From positions 13,476 to 77,475 of the forward strand of contig NZ_JBCDMV010000003.1 in the NCBI RefSeq assembly GCF_038433135.1: a DNA stretch of 64,000 bases, in the 5' to 3' direction. The notes beneath the pieces are model-generated. The model searched no databases. It was not told the DNA's origin and was given only the letters and a program-made list of their open reading frames with translations. Below are positions 32,877-41,296 of the stretch, piece by piece. Position 1 is the first letter of the stretch. Each line of letters opens with the position of its first letter. The DNA comes from Luteococcus sp038433135. Lineage in GTDB: Bacteria; Actinomycetota; Actinomycetes; Propionibacteriales; Propionibacteriaceae. The position numbers and the translations under genes are program-made.

Positions 32877-34391
32877 CACCAACCAGGGCGGCTCCACCTG
32901 CGGCTCGAAGTTGTGCGGTTCCCAGCTCTGCCACCAGTTCTCGGCGCCTTCGGGGGCGACACCGTCGCGGAGCCGGGGAACCTGGTCGCGCAGGTCGTAC
33001 TTCAGCCGGACGAGCAGCATCAGCTCCCGCTCGTCGTGCTCCCGGGAATCGTCCAGGTAGTCCCGCTCCAGCTCCCAGATCCGACGTCGGGCGCCGATGA
33101 TGCTGCGTCCCAGTGCCTGCTCCGCCGCTGTTGCCCCCAGATGCTGCTCCGCGGCGCGCATCCAGCCGTAGTCCCGGTTGATCCGCAACAGGCCGGGGTC
33201 GATCGTCAACGCGTCGTGCACGTCGAATTCGGGCTCGATCACGATTGCGCCGGCGCTGCGGGCATAGGCCACCTCGTCGCGCTCGGTCTCGTCGGACTGG
33301 ATTTCCGTGGAGCGCAGCAGAATCGCGAACATGTCCTTGTCCTCGAAATTCTCGCTGGGTCGCACCCCGGGAGCATTCGAGGTGACCACATAGGTGGTGG
33401 TGCAGCCCAGCGGGCCGATCGCCATCTCCGCCGGCAGGTTCTCCCGGACCCCACCGTCGACGAAGTGCTCGGCGTCCATCGGCACCGGGGTGAAGATCGT
33501 CGGGATGGAGCACGACGCCAGTACCCCGCGGGAGAAGTCATGCACCTCACCCGGCACCTCCACGTCGTAGCGGTCAACCAGCCGACCGTCCTCGCGCATG
33601 AAGCGCAGTTCGCCGCTCTCCAGACTGACCATGCCGATCCGGATCGTCACCCCCGACGTCGGGATTCGCGCGGAATCAAACAGGCCCCCCTCGCCCAGCA
33701 GGGCGCGCAGGATGGGCCCGGGAATGTACATGGAGCGAGTCTTCTCCGCGCCGGTGAGGATCACCCCGACGTCATTGCCGACGCCCTTCATCCGGCTCAA
33801 CCCGGCGATGATGGTCATCACCTGGCTGGGGGACAGATCCGGTGAACTGTCCGTCGGATCCAGCGTCGCCATCGCCAGGGTCTCCAACTGCCCAGTGAGT
33901 TCGGCCTGGGCTTCCTGCGGGGTCTGCGCAGCCTCTTCCTGCTGTTCGCCGGAGGCATCGATCTGGACGCCACGCGTGAAGGGCAGCTGGATTCGCGGCA
34001 GGCTGCGCCCGCTGCCCAGCCAGGCGGTGCGGTTCTCTCGTTGCAGCAGCGCCATCAACTCCGGGCCGCGGGCCCGGAAGCGTCGGAACCAGACCCGCTC
34101 GGTGAACATGTCACTCTGCCGGGTCATGCCCAGCCACAGCTCCTCCAGTTCCCTGACCGACTCGGCCTGCTCGGCGGGATCGGTCGACTGCGCGATCAGC
34201 GCGCCCAGGATGGCACCGGCCGAGGTACCGACCACGACGCTCGGCGCGATCCCCACCACCTCATAGAGGTAGCGCAGCGCGCCCAGCTGGAAACTCGCCT
34301 TGGCGCCACCGCCTGAGAGCACCAGGCCCTGGCGGTCGTCGTGGATCGGGCGCAGGGCGGCGCCAATGCCCAACCAGGGTCGTCGTGCCAT
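32874..34391 (-). CDS. Patatin-like phospholipase
   Basis: A 505-residue protein with the patatin Ser-Asp dyad: oxyanion motif GLVLSGGGAKASFQLG (about residues 22-37), nucleophile Ser57 in VVGTSAGAILG, and Asp in HFVDGGVRENLP. A long insertion after the nucleophile region (including a Gln/Glu-rich stretch GEQQEEAAQTPQEAQ) and a helical C-terminus make it larger than most bacterial patatins. It probably hydrolyses lipid acyl esters; there is no signal peptide. The ATG at 34391 follows TAGGCT by 7 bases (leaderless). Its stop codon lies in an interspersed repeat. Confidence 0.85.
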   Translation of the reverse strand: MARRPWLGIGAALRPIHDDRQGLVLSGGGAKASFQLGALRYLYEVVGIAPSVVVGTSAGAILGALIAQSTDPAEQAESVRELEELWLGMTRQSDMFTERVWFRRFRARGPELMALLQRENRTAWLGSGRSLPRIQLPFTRGVQIDASGEQQEEAAQTPQEAQAELTGQLETLAMATLDPTDSSPDLSPSQVMTIIAGLSRMKGVGNDVGVILTGAEKTRSMYIPGPILRALLGEGGLFDSARIPTSGVTIRIGMVSLESGELRFMREDGRLVDRYDVEVPGEVHDFSRGVLASCSIPTIFTPVPMDAEHFVDGGVRENLPAEMAIGPLGCTTTYVVTSNAPGVRPSENFEDKDMFAILLRSTEIQSDETERDEVAYARSAGAIVIEPEFDVHDALTIDPGLLRINRDYGWMRAAEQHLGATAAEQALGRSIIGARRRIWELERDYLDDSREHDERELMLLVRLKYDLRDQVPRLRDGVAPEGAENWWQSWEPHNFEPQVEPPWLV

Positions 34392-34398
34392 GACACCC

Positions 34399-34404
34399 AG
34401 CCTA
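34399..34404 (-). promoter_or_regulatory. -10 box TAGGCT of the patatin gene
   Basis: TAGGCT lies 7 bases before the ATG at 34391. Confidence 0.6.
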
Positions 34405-34461
34405 GTGGCCACGACGGGTTGGGTCAGCGGATGAACGGCCCCCAGCGGGCTCACAGACGCC

Positions 34462-35481
34462 ATGACCCACAATGGTGACGTGACTCCCCAGCAGGCCCCC
34501 GGCGCGATGCCGGTCGATTCCTCCGCCAGCAAACCCGCTGCCAGTCAGGCCGGTGCTACCCCGATCAACACCCGCGCCACCGCCCCCGTCGACCTGACCC
34601 GTTTTGCCTGGCTGTCGATCGCCGCGGCCCTGGCCACCATCGCGCTGAAGACCGTCGCCTGGCGGATCACCGGATCGGTCGGTCTGCTGTCCGACGCTGC
34701 CGAATCCGTGGTGAACCTGGTGGCCGCCATCGTCGCCCTGATGGCCCTTCGGTTGGCGATCAAGCCGCCGGACAAGGACCACAACTTCGGCCACAGCAAG
34801 GCCGAGTACTTTTCGGCCGCGATCGAGGGCGCGATGATCTTCGTCGCCGCCGGCGTGATCGTGGTGACCGCCGTACAGCGCTTCCTGCACCCGCAGCCGC
34901 TGGAGAATGTCGGCGTCGGCCTGCTGGTCTCCGTGGTCGCGTCGGTGCTGAACGGCACGGTCGCGTGGGTGCTGTTGCGCGCCGGCAAGCAGTACCGCTC
35001 CATGACCCTGGTCGCCGACGGCAAGCACCTGCTGACCGACGTGTGGACCTCGGTGGGCGTGGTGATTGGCGTCGGCCTGGTGTGGCTGACCGACTGGCCC
35101 CGGCTGGATGCCCTGGTGGCCCTGGCCGTCGGCATCAACATCCTGTTCACCGGTGCCAAGCTGATGCACGAATCCGGCATGGGTCTGATGGATGTCAGCC
35201 TGCCCAAGGAGGACAACAAGCGGATCCGCGAAATCCTGGAGAGCTTCACCGGCGAACACGTGATGTTCCACGGGGTTCGCACCCGGGAATCGGGCAACCG
35301 TCGCTTCATGGACATGCATCTGCTGGTGCCGGGGGCCTGGACGGTGCAGCAGGCGCACGACCTGGTGGAGGACATCACCGACGCGCTGCTGGAGGCCTTC
35401 CCCGAACTGCACGTGATGATCCACGCCGAGCCGATCGAGGATCCGCGTTCCTACGACGACTACGACTTCGGAATCAGCTGA
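34462..35481 (+). CDS. Cation diffusion facilitator family transporter
   Basis: A 339-residue membrane protein exporting divalent metal (Zn2+, Mn2+, Co2+ or Fe2+) in exchange for protons. After an Ala/Pro-rich tail of about 45 residues come six membrane segments. Metal-site residues are in LLSDAAESVVN (TM2) and ADGKHLLTDVWTS (TM5, HxxxD). The Zn-bridging HNFGHSKAEYFSA loop and a C-terminal cytoplasmic domain are present. The ATG at 34462 is used; a GTG six codons later is an alternative. The metal cannot be told from the sequence. Confidence 0.88.
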   Translation: MTHNGDVTPQQAPGAMPVDSSASKPAASQAGATPINTRATAPVDLTRFAWLSIAAALATIALKTVAWRITGSVGLLSDAAESVVNLVAAIVALMALRLAIKPPDKDHNFGHSKAEYFSAAIEGAMIFVAAGVIVVTAVQRFLHPQPLENVGVGLLVSVVASVLNGTVAWVLLRAGKQYRSMTLVADGKHLLTDVWTSVGVVIGVGLVWLTDWPRLDALVALAVGINILFTGAKLMHESGMGLMDVSLPKEDNKRIREILESFTGEHVMFHGVRTRESGNRRFMDMHLLVPGAWTVQQAHDLVEDITDALLEAFPELHVMIHAEPIEDPRSYDDYDFGIS

Positions 35482-35497
35482 CCGCTCTGCCGGGCAC

Positions 35498-35568
35498 CCT
35501 CGACAAGCTCGGGGACCGTGGCTGAGTGAGCTGTCAGAGGTCCACGTGGCCGAGTCTGTCGAGGCCTC
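35498..35568. repeat. Interspersed inverted repeat, copy 4
   Basis: CCTCGACAAGCTCGGGGACC at the left faces GGCCGAGTCTGTCGAGGCC at the right, after the cation-efflux gene. Confidence 0.75.
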
Positions 35569-35619
35569 TGCGGTGCCACTGCGCCCAACCTGGCGTCGCC
35601 CTGTTCCTTGGACAGTTGC

Positions 35620-35685
35620 CCTGCTCATCGAACCGTCGCCTTGCCATGGCTATTGCTGGCGTAGGGCGACGGTTGGGGGAGCAGG
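35620..35685. repeat. Large hairpin and direct repeats before the deaminase gene
   Basis: CCTGCTC and AACCGTCGCC pair with GGCGACGGTT and GAGCAGG across a 24-base centre. Just downstream, CCGTCCGGGGAG occurs twice 20 bases apart (35690 and 35710). It may terminate the cation-efflux transcript. Confidence 0.5.
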
Positions 35686-35758
35686 TCCACCGTCCGGGGA
35701 GCATGGCCGCCGTCCGGGGAGGCAGGTGGCCAACAGGCGCGACCGGTTTCCCCGGCCC

Positions 35759-35764
35759 TAGGAT
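35759..35764 (+). promoter_or_regulatory. -10 box TAGGAT of the dCMP deaminase gene
   Basis: TAGGAT lies 6 bases before the ATG at 35771. Confidence 0.6.
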
Positions 35765-35770
35765 GTCGCC

Positions 35771-36220
35771 ATGACTGAACAGGCGCAGGCCACCGTCGTC
35801 CCCGGCTGGGACGAGTACTTCCTGGGGATCGCGACGGCTGTCTCGGCGCGGGCCAAGTGCACCCGACGCCGGGTGGGCGCCCTGCTGGTGCTGGACCGGC
35901 GGATCATCGCGACGGGCTACAACGGCGCCGCGCCCGGCCGCCCCGACTGCCTGGAGGGCGCCTGCCCCCGCGGTCAGCTTGGCTACGACCAGGTTCCCGG
36001 CCTGGGCGACTACGACCGCCCGGGGACCCCCGGCTTCTGCATCGCGATCCATGCCGAGGTGAACGCCCTGCTGTTCAGCACCCGCGACACCAAGGGCGCC
36101 ACCGCCTACATCACCGACGAACCCTGCCCCGGCTGCCGCAAGGCGTTGGCAGCAGCGGGCATCATCCGCGCCGTCTGGCCCGAGGGCGAGTACGACCAGG
36201 ACGCCTTGGTCGCCTGGTGA
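35771..36220 (+). CDS. Deoxycytidylate deaminase family protein
   Basis: A 149-residue zinc deaminase converting dCMP to dUMP for thymidylate synthesis. The zinc site is His94-Ala-Glu96 (IAIHAEVNAL) with Cys119 and Cys122 (PCPGC). Other hallmarks are YFLGIATAVSARAKCTRRRVGA and GYNGAAPGRPDC. The length is normal. It is leaderless by the TAGGAT box and converges on the GH31 gene 18 bases away. The related ComEB late-competence protein has the same fold. Confidence 0.88.
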   Translation: MTEQAQATVVPGWDEYFLGIATAVSARAKCTRRRVGALLVLDRRIIATGYNGAAPGRPDCLEGACPRGQLGYDQVPGLGDYDRPGTPGFCIAIHAEVNALLFSTRDTKGATAYITDEPCPGCRKALAAAGIIRAVWPEGEYDQDALVAW

Positions 36221-36238
36221 CCCCAGTAGCCACGGGGC

Positions 36239-38590
36239 TCACTCCAGCGCCAGGATCAACTCCCGGAGCACGGCCAGCACCTGGGCGTCCAGACCCTCCA
36301 GCTCGCTGAGCGCGGCCACCCGGGCGCCCGGGGTGGGGTGATCCTTGACCAGTTGCAGGGCCCGTTCCTTGGTGAAGATCGGCATCTGGGCCTCGTCCAG
36401 GAAGGTGAAGATCCGCTCGTCCAGCTGGTTGTCGGGCTCGCGGGGCCCGTCGAAACGACCGCTAGCGCCCGCGCTGGTCGACACTTCGCCCAGATCCAGG
36501 ACGCGCACCTCACCGACGCCGTGCAGGTGCAGTGTGATCGTGCGGGTCGCCGGCACCACGGCCAGCTCGCCCTCGGCGGGGTGGACGGTGACCTCGCCGG
36601 TCTGCTGGCTGTACGTGATCCGGGTGCGCACGGCGCGGGGGGTGGCGCGGTCGTCATCCTCGTAGAGCACGTACTCACCGTCGGCCCCGGCCACGACGTG
36701 CAGTTCCAGTCGCGTCGGATTGCCCATTCCGAACTCATCCGGGGGAGTCATCGGGATGATCGCCCCGGCGCGGGCCAGCACGGGTATCTGGCTGATCGGC
36801 CGGTACATGGTCACGGCCCGGCCGCCGCGGTAGGTCAGGTTGGTGAACAGATCCGTCCACCGGCCCCCGTCCCCGCCAAGACAGGGCAGCCAGAGCCGCT
36901 CACTGGCCCGCTGCGTCGTGGGGTCAATCGGGGTGGTGATCGGCGCCACCAAGAGGTCGCGGCCAAACCAATACTGGTTCTGCGCGGCATAGGCCACCTG
37001 CTCGTCGGGATCGGTCCAGTACAACGGCCGCATCAACGGCCGCAGCTCGTCGTGCCCGGCCACATTCTCCGTGAACAGCCAGGGGAGCAGCCGGTGCCGC
37101 AGCCGCAGGAAGTCGCCCATCACCTGCCGGGCGACGGGATTGAACCGCCACGGCTCCTTGCCGTTGAAGATGCCATTGGAGGAATGGAGCCGGTTGATCG
37201 GGGAGAAGACGCCGAACTGCACCCAGCGGGTGGCCAGCTCGTCGTCCTTGATGCCGAACATGTGGCCGCCGATGTCGTGGCTCCACCAGCCGTAGCCGAT
37301 GTTGGAGGCCGTCGCGGTGAAGTAGGGCTGGAAGGCCAGCGAGGCCCAGCTGATCACCGTGTCTCCACTGAAACCCACCGGGTAGCGGTGCGATCCGGGC
37401 CCGGCATAGCGGCTGAAGGTCAGCGGTCGCTGCCCGTCACGCGCGGAATCCAGGAAGTGCAGGTGGTTGAGCATCCACAGCGGGTCCAGCCCCGGGATGC
37501 GGGAGTGGCTGCCCTGCTGCCAGTCCAGCCACCAAAAGTCGACGCCCTCGGCCTCCATCGGGTGGTGCACCTGCTCGAAATAGGCCTTGATGAAGGCCGG
37601 ATCGGCAAAGTCGAAGGTGGCCGGCAGCTCCGTCGAAGGATCAATTCCCAGCGCCTCCGCCACCCGCGGGTAGGCCTCCTCGAAGGCCCGGATCCCCTCG
37701 GCCGGGTGCACGTTCAGCGACACCTTCAACCCGCGCTCGTGCAACCAGGCAAGGAATCCGACGTGATCGGGAAAGAGCTCGCGGTTCCAGGTGTAGCCCG
37801 TCCAGCCCGCACCGTACTTCGGGTCGATCTCGGTCAGGTGCCAGTCCATGTCCACCACCGCGACGCTGAATGGCAGCCCCTCCGCCTCGAAGCGCTCCAC
37901 CAGCTCCTGGTATTCGGCCTGGGTGTAGGCGTGGTAGCGGCTCCACCAGTTGCCCAGCGCGTAGCGGGGCAGGATCGGCTGCGGCCCGCTGATCCGGTAG
38001 AAGTCACGCACCGCATCGCCGTAGTCGTGGCCATGGGCAAAAACGTAGACGTCCACATTGCCCTCGGGGCGTTGCGCCACCCACCCGTCGTCGGTCAGCG
38101 CCAGGGAGGCGGAATCATCCAGGCTGGTGATGCCCAGCGAGTTGGCTAGGCCGTTCTCCAACTCGGTTGCCCCGTCGACGGTGTCCAGCGTGCGCGCCGT
38201 GCCACCCAGCTGGGTCCGCACCCCGACATACTGCGCGAACTTGCTGTCCGGCTCCTCCCCCGGACGCCACACCGAGTGGTAACCGCCGGTGAGCTCCTTG
38301 ACGTTGATGCTCTGCGGCGAGAACTCACCACCGGCGTAGTCCAGGTGAAGGGCGCTGGTGATGATCTGCACCCGTTGTCCGTCGCGATGCACTCGGAATT
38401 CCGGCGTCGGCAGATCACGGTGGAGCACGGTCTGCGTCGGCCGGTCCTCGAAGACCCCCGTCGGGGAGTATTCGCACCTGACAAGGCGCTCGGTCAGCAC
38501 GGTGAAGCGGTAGTGCGCGCCGGAGACGACGGAGGTCTGGGGTGCGATCGGCTCGGCGGCGAGCCGGAGGTGTTCGGGCAGGGCGGTCAT
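36239..38590 (-). CDS. Glycoside hydrolase family 31 (alpha-glucosidase/alpha-xylosidase type)
   Basis: A 783-residue glycosidase, cytoplasmic as no signal is visible. The GH31 nucleophile is Asp356 (WLDWQQG) and the acid/base Asp439 (HDIGGHMFG). AVVDMDWHLTEIDPKYGAGW opens the catalytic barrel, and the N-terminal beta-sandwich and C-terminal beta domains are complete. It should release alpha-linked glucose or xylose from oligosaccharides; the exact bond is unknown. The ATG at 38590 follows TACAGT by 7 bases; a longer frame upstream has no support. Confidence 0.9.
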   Translation of the reverse strand: MTALPEHLRLAAEPIAPQTSVVSGAHYRFTVLTERLVRCEYSPTGVFEDRPTQTVLHRDLPTPEFRVHRDGQRVQIITSALHLDYAGGEFSPQSINVKELTGGYHSVWRPGEEPDSKFAQYVGVRTQLGGTARTLDTVDGATELENGLANSLGITSLDDSASLALTDDGWVAQRPEGNVDVYVFAHGHDYGDAVRDFYRISGPQPILPRYALGNWWSRYHAYTQAEYQELVERFEAEGLPFSVAVVDMDWHLTEIDPKYGAGWTGYTWNRELFPDHVGFLAWLHERGLKVSLNVHPAEGIRAFEEAYPRVAEALGIDPSTELPATFDFADPAFIKAYFEQVHHPMEAEGVDFWWLDWQQGSHSRIPGLDPLWMLNHLHFLDSARDGQRPLTFSRYAGPGSHRYPVGFSGDTVISWASLAFQPYFTATASNIGYGWWSHDIGGHMFGIKDDELATRWVQFGVFSPINRLHSSNGIFNGKEPWRFNPVARQVMGDFLRLRHRLLPWLFTENVAGHDELRPLMRPLYWTDPDEQVAYAAQNQYWFGRDLLVAPITTPIDPTTQRASERLWLPCLGGDGGRWTDLFTNLTYRGGRAVTMYRPISQIPVLARAGAIIPMTPPDEFGMGNPTRLELHVVAGADGEYVLYEDDDRATPRAVRTRITYSQQTGEVTVHPAEGELAVVPATRTITLHLHGVGEVRVLDLGEVSTSAGASGRFDGPREPDNQLDERIFTFLDEAQMPIFTKERALQLVKDHPTPGARVAALSELEGLDAQVLAVLRELILALE

Positions 38591-38597
38591 GCCCACC

Positions 38598-38603
38598 ACT
38601 GTA
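38598..38603 (-). promoter_or_regulatory. -10 box TACAGT of the GH31 gene
   Basis: TACAGT lies 7 bases before the ATG at 38590. Confidence 0.55.
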
Positions 38604-38735
38604 GGGACCGGCTCCGACAATCCTTGGCCAGCCCCTTCACACCCTGCCCCGAGGCGGCCCCGGCAGCACCTGACGAAGCGGTGAACACTGCGTGAAGTCA
38701 CCCGCGTGGTGCCGCCCCCGTGCACGGTAGCGTCG

Positions 38736-38741
38736 TAGCTT
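38736..38741 (+). promoter_or_regulatory. -10 box TAGCTT upstream of the PhoH leader ORF
   Basis: TAGCTT lies 6 bases before the ATG of the 26-codon ORF at 38748 and is the best promoter for the PhoH gene. Confidence 0.5.
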
Positions 38742-38747
38742 GGGGGC

Positions 38748-38828
38748 ATGGACGGACCGACGAATGGCCCGGGAGCGCAGAGCTCCGGACGCCAGTCGGC
38801 GCGTCCCCCGGCACCACCGAAACCCTGA
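38748..38828 (+). CDS. 26-residue leader peptide upstream of the PIN-PhoH gene
   Basis: The reading frame MDGPTNGPGAQSSGRQSARP continues with PAPPKP and stops. It is rich in Pro, Gly and Ser. Its ATG follows TAGCTT by 6 bases, so ribosomes meeting this leaderless mRNA should translate it first. It ends 4 bases before a stable hairpin, beyond which lies the ribosome site of the PhoH gene. It may be a regulatory upstream ORF. Mycobacterial PhoH2 has a partner gene (phoAT) in the same place, but I see no sequence resemblance. Confidence 0.4.
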   Translation: MDGPTNGPGAQSSGRQSARPPAPPKP

Positions 38829-38832
38829 CGAC

Positions 38833-38865
38833 GAAGGGGTCGGCTGCCGAGTGACCGGCCCCTTC
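38833..38865 (+). promoter_or_regulatory. Hairpin between the leader ORF and the PhoH ribosome site
   Basis: GAAGGGGTCGG pairs with CCGGCCCCTTC (one G-U) around 11 bases, 7 bases before AAGGAG. With no U-tract it is more likely to affect translation or mRNA processing than to terminate. Confidence 0.5.
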
Positions 38866-38884
38866 ACAGATGAAGGAGCTCTAC

Positions 38885-40222
38885 GTGCTCAAGCCCTCCG
38901 AGCAGACCCTCGCCTCCTCGACGACGGCCACCGGCCTGAAGACCTACGTGGTGGACACCTCCGTCCTGCTGAGCGATCCCCGCGCGCTGGTGCGCTTCGA
39001 CGAGCACCACGTGGTGCTGCCGATCGTCGTGATCGCCGAGCTGGAGGCCAAGCGACATCACCCCGAGCTGGGCTACTTTGCCCGCACCGCGTTGCGCCTG
39101 CTGGACGACCTGCGGCTGGAGAACGGCCGACTGGACGAGCCGGTCACCGTCAACGAGCGGGGTGGAACCCTGCACATCGAGCTCAACCACACCAACCCGG
39201 AGCGTCTGCCCGCGGGCTTCCGGCTGGGCGACAACGACTCCCGAATCCTCGCGGTGGCGATCAACCTGGCGGCCGAGGGCAATGACGTCGTGGTGGTCAG
39301 CAAGGATCTTCCGATGCGGGTCAAGGCGTCGGTGGTGGGGCTGGAGGCACAGGAGTACCGAGCCGAACTGGCCGTCGACTCCGGCTGGACCGGGATGCGG
39401 GAGCTGGCCGTGCCCACCTCGGTGGTCGAGTCGCTCTACGAGAACGGCGAGGCGGAGGTGCTGGAGACCGACGACCTGCCGGTGCACACCGGCCTGAAGC
39501 TGCACTGCCCGTCGGGTGGCACGGCGCTGGGTCGCAAACTGCCCAATGGGCGGGTGAAGCTGATCCGATCCGAGCGCGACGCCTTCGGGCTGCACGGTCG
39601 TTCCGCCGAGCAGCGGGTGGCGCTGGACATCCTGCTGGACCAGGAGGTGGGGATTGTCTCGCTGGGCGGGCGGGCCGGCACCGGCAAGTCTGCGCTGGCG
39701 CTGTGCGCCGGGCTGGAGGCGGTGCTGGAGCAGCGGCTCTACCAGAAGGTCGTCGTCTTCCGCCCGCTGTACGCCGTCGGCGGCCAGGAGCTTGGCTACC
39801 TGCCCGGCACCGAGAACGAGAAGATGGCGCCCTGGGGGCAGGCGGTCTTCGACACGCTCGGTGCGGTCACCAACAAGTACGTGATCGACGAGGTGATGGC
39901 GCAGGACATGCTGGAGGTGCTGCCGCTCACCCACATTCGCGGTCGCAGCCTGCACGACGCCTTCGTGATCGTCGACGAGGCGCAGAGCCTGGAGCGCAAT
40001 GTGCTGCTCACCGTGCTCAGCCGGATCGGCCAGAACTCCCGGGTGGTGCTCACCCACGACGTCGCCCAGCGCGACAACCTGCGCGTCGGACGGCACGACG
40101 GAATCGCGGCGGTGGTGGAGAAGCTGAAGGGCAACCCGCTGTTCGCGCATGTCACGCTGACCCGCTCGGAACGTTCCCCGATCGCCGCACTGGTGACGGA
40201 GATGCTGGAAGGCGGTATCTGA
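38885..40222 (+). CDS. PIN-PhoH family protein (PhoH2-type ribonuclease/ATPase)
   Basis: A 445-residue fusion: an N-terminal PIN nuclease domain (VVDTSVLLSDP with Asp24, later LGDNDSRIL and VVSKDLPMR) and a C-terminal PhoH ATPase with Walker A GRAGTGKSA (about residues 263-270) and Walker B VIVDEAQ (about 361). PhoH2 proteins unwind and cut RNA. The GTG at 38885 is chosen because AAGGAG lies 6 bases before it; an ATG five codons earlier would sit too close to that site. A short leader ORF and hairpin precede it. Confidence 0.88.
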   Translation: MLKPSEQTLASSTTATGLKTYVVDTSVLLSDPRALVRFDEHHVVLPIVVIAELEAKRHHPELGYFARTALRLLDDLRLENGRLDEPVTVNERGGTLHIELNHTNPERLPAGFRLGDNDSRILAVAINLAAEGNDVVVVSKDLPMRVKASVVGLEAQEYRAELAVDSGWTGMRELAVPTSVVESLYENGEAEVLETDDLPVHTGLKLHCPSGGTALGRKLPNGRVKLIRSERDAFGLHGRSAEQRVALDILLDQEVGIVSLGGRAGTGKSALALCAGLEAVLEQRLYQKVVVFRPLYAVGGQELGYLPGTENEKMAPWGQAVFDTLGAVTNKYVIDEVMAQDMLEVLPLTHIRGRSLHDAFVIVDEAQSLERNVLLTVLSRIGQNSRVVLTHDVAQRDNLRVGRHDGIAAVVEKLKGNPLFAHVTLTRSERSPIAALVTEMLEGGI

Positions 40223-40346
40223 ATTCTTCCGACAATCGGGGTGACGGGTCGGGCGGTTCGGTCACAATGGGAGGGGTCGTCCCCCGCTCGACCTGACCAC
40301 CGACCGGGCACCCAACCCGACCCCTCCCGATCCGCCAGGAGCCATC

Positions 40347-41204
40347 ATGACCGACGAGCTGCACACCCCCACCAGCCGGATTGCCCCGGACATCGCCCGC
40401 AGTTGGTTGCTGGTGAATGCCGCGAAGCCGGAACTCTTCGACGCCGCCATCGCCAGTCAGGCCGATGCGGTGGTGCTGGACGTCGAGGATTCGGTGGCCG
40501 TCGACGACAAGATCCGGGCCCGGCAGAATGTCGTCGACTTCTTCCGTCGCGGCGGCCAGGCCTGGGTGCGGATCAACGGCTACGGCACCGTCTGGTGGGA
40601 GGGCGACCTGGATGCGTTGGCCGGTTTCGACGGGATGCACGGCGTGATGCTGGCCATGGTTGAGACCAGTGAGCACGTGCAGAAGACCGCCGAGCGGCTG
40701 GCCTCGCACCAGAAGGTGGTGGCGATGATCGAGACGGCCCGCGCCATGATGCTGCTGGACCGGATCGCCCAGTCCCGTGCCACCTTCCGGATCGCCTTCG
40801 GGCTGGGGGACTTCCGCCGCGACACCGGCATCGACGACGACCAGATGGCCCTGGCCTACACGCGCTCCCAGCTGACCATCGCGTCGCGGGCGGCCGGGCT
40901 GCCGGGCCCGATCGACGGGCCCGCGGTTGGTGCCCTGGGCGGCAAGCTGGCCAACTCGGCGGACAACACCCAGAAGTTCGGGATGCGCGGCAAGCTGTGC
41001 CTCAGCCCGGAGCAGTGCCCGATCGTCAACGAGGTGCTCTCGCCGTCCCAGGACGACATCGATTGGGCCAGCGGCTTCCTGGCGGACTTCGAGGCCGGCG
41101 GCAGCCAGATCCGCAGCGCCTCGGACACCCCGAAGCTGGCCCGGGCCCGACGCCTGCTGGATCTGGCCCTGGCCTTCGGGATCACGGCTCCCCAAGAGGG
41201 TTGA
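40347..41204 (+). CDS. HpcH/HpaI aldolase/citrate lyase family protein (CitE-like)
   Basis: A 285-residue TIM-barrel lyase of the CoA-ester lyase group. The metal-binding motifs are VVLDVEDSVAVDDK, VRINGYGTVWW, AMIETARAMMLLD and FGLGDFRRDTGIDDD. The full citrate lyase partners CitD and CitF are absent, so this is more likely a stand-alone malyl-, citramalyl- or related acyl-CoA lyase. CAGGAG precedes the ATG. No pathway neighbours help. Confidence 0.8.
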   Translation: MTDELHTPTSRIAPDIARSWLLVNAAKPELFDAAIASQADAVVLDVEDSVAVDDKIRARQNVVDFFRRGGQAWVRINGYGTVWWEGDLDALAGFDGMHGVMLAMVETSEHVQKTAERLASHQKVVAMIETARAMMLLDRIAQSRATFRIAFGLGDFRRDTGIDDDQMALAYTRSQLTIASRAAGLPGPIDGPAVGALGGKLANSADNTQKFGMRGKLCLSPEQCPIVNEVLSPSQDDIDWASGFLADFEAGGSQIRSASDTPKLARARRLLDLALAFGITAPQEG

Positions 41205-41215
41205 GGGTCCCCGGG

Positions 41216-41296
41216 GCCTCGCCAGGCTCGGCCGCCGCGGTTGAGTGGTCACGATGCGCCGGCCCCGTTACGACGGCCGAGCTTGTCGAAGCCTCA
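41216..41296. repeat. Interspersed inverted repeat, copy 5, forming a stop codon
   Basis: GCCTCGCCAGGCTCGGCC faces GGCCGAGCTTGTCGAAGCC. The right end, read on the minus strand, supplies the TGA of the gene at 41294-41950. Confidence 0.75.
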
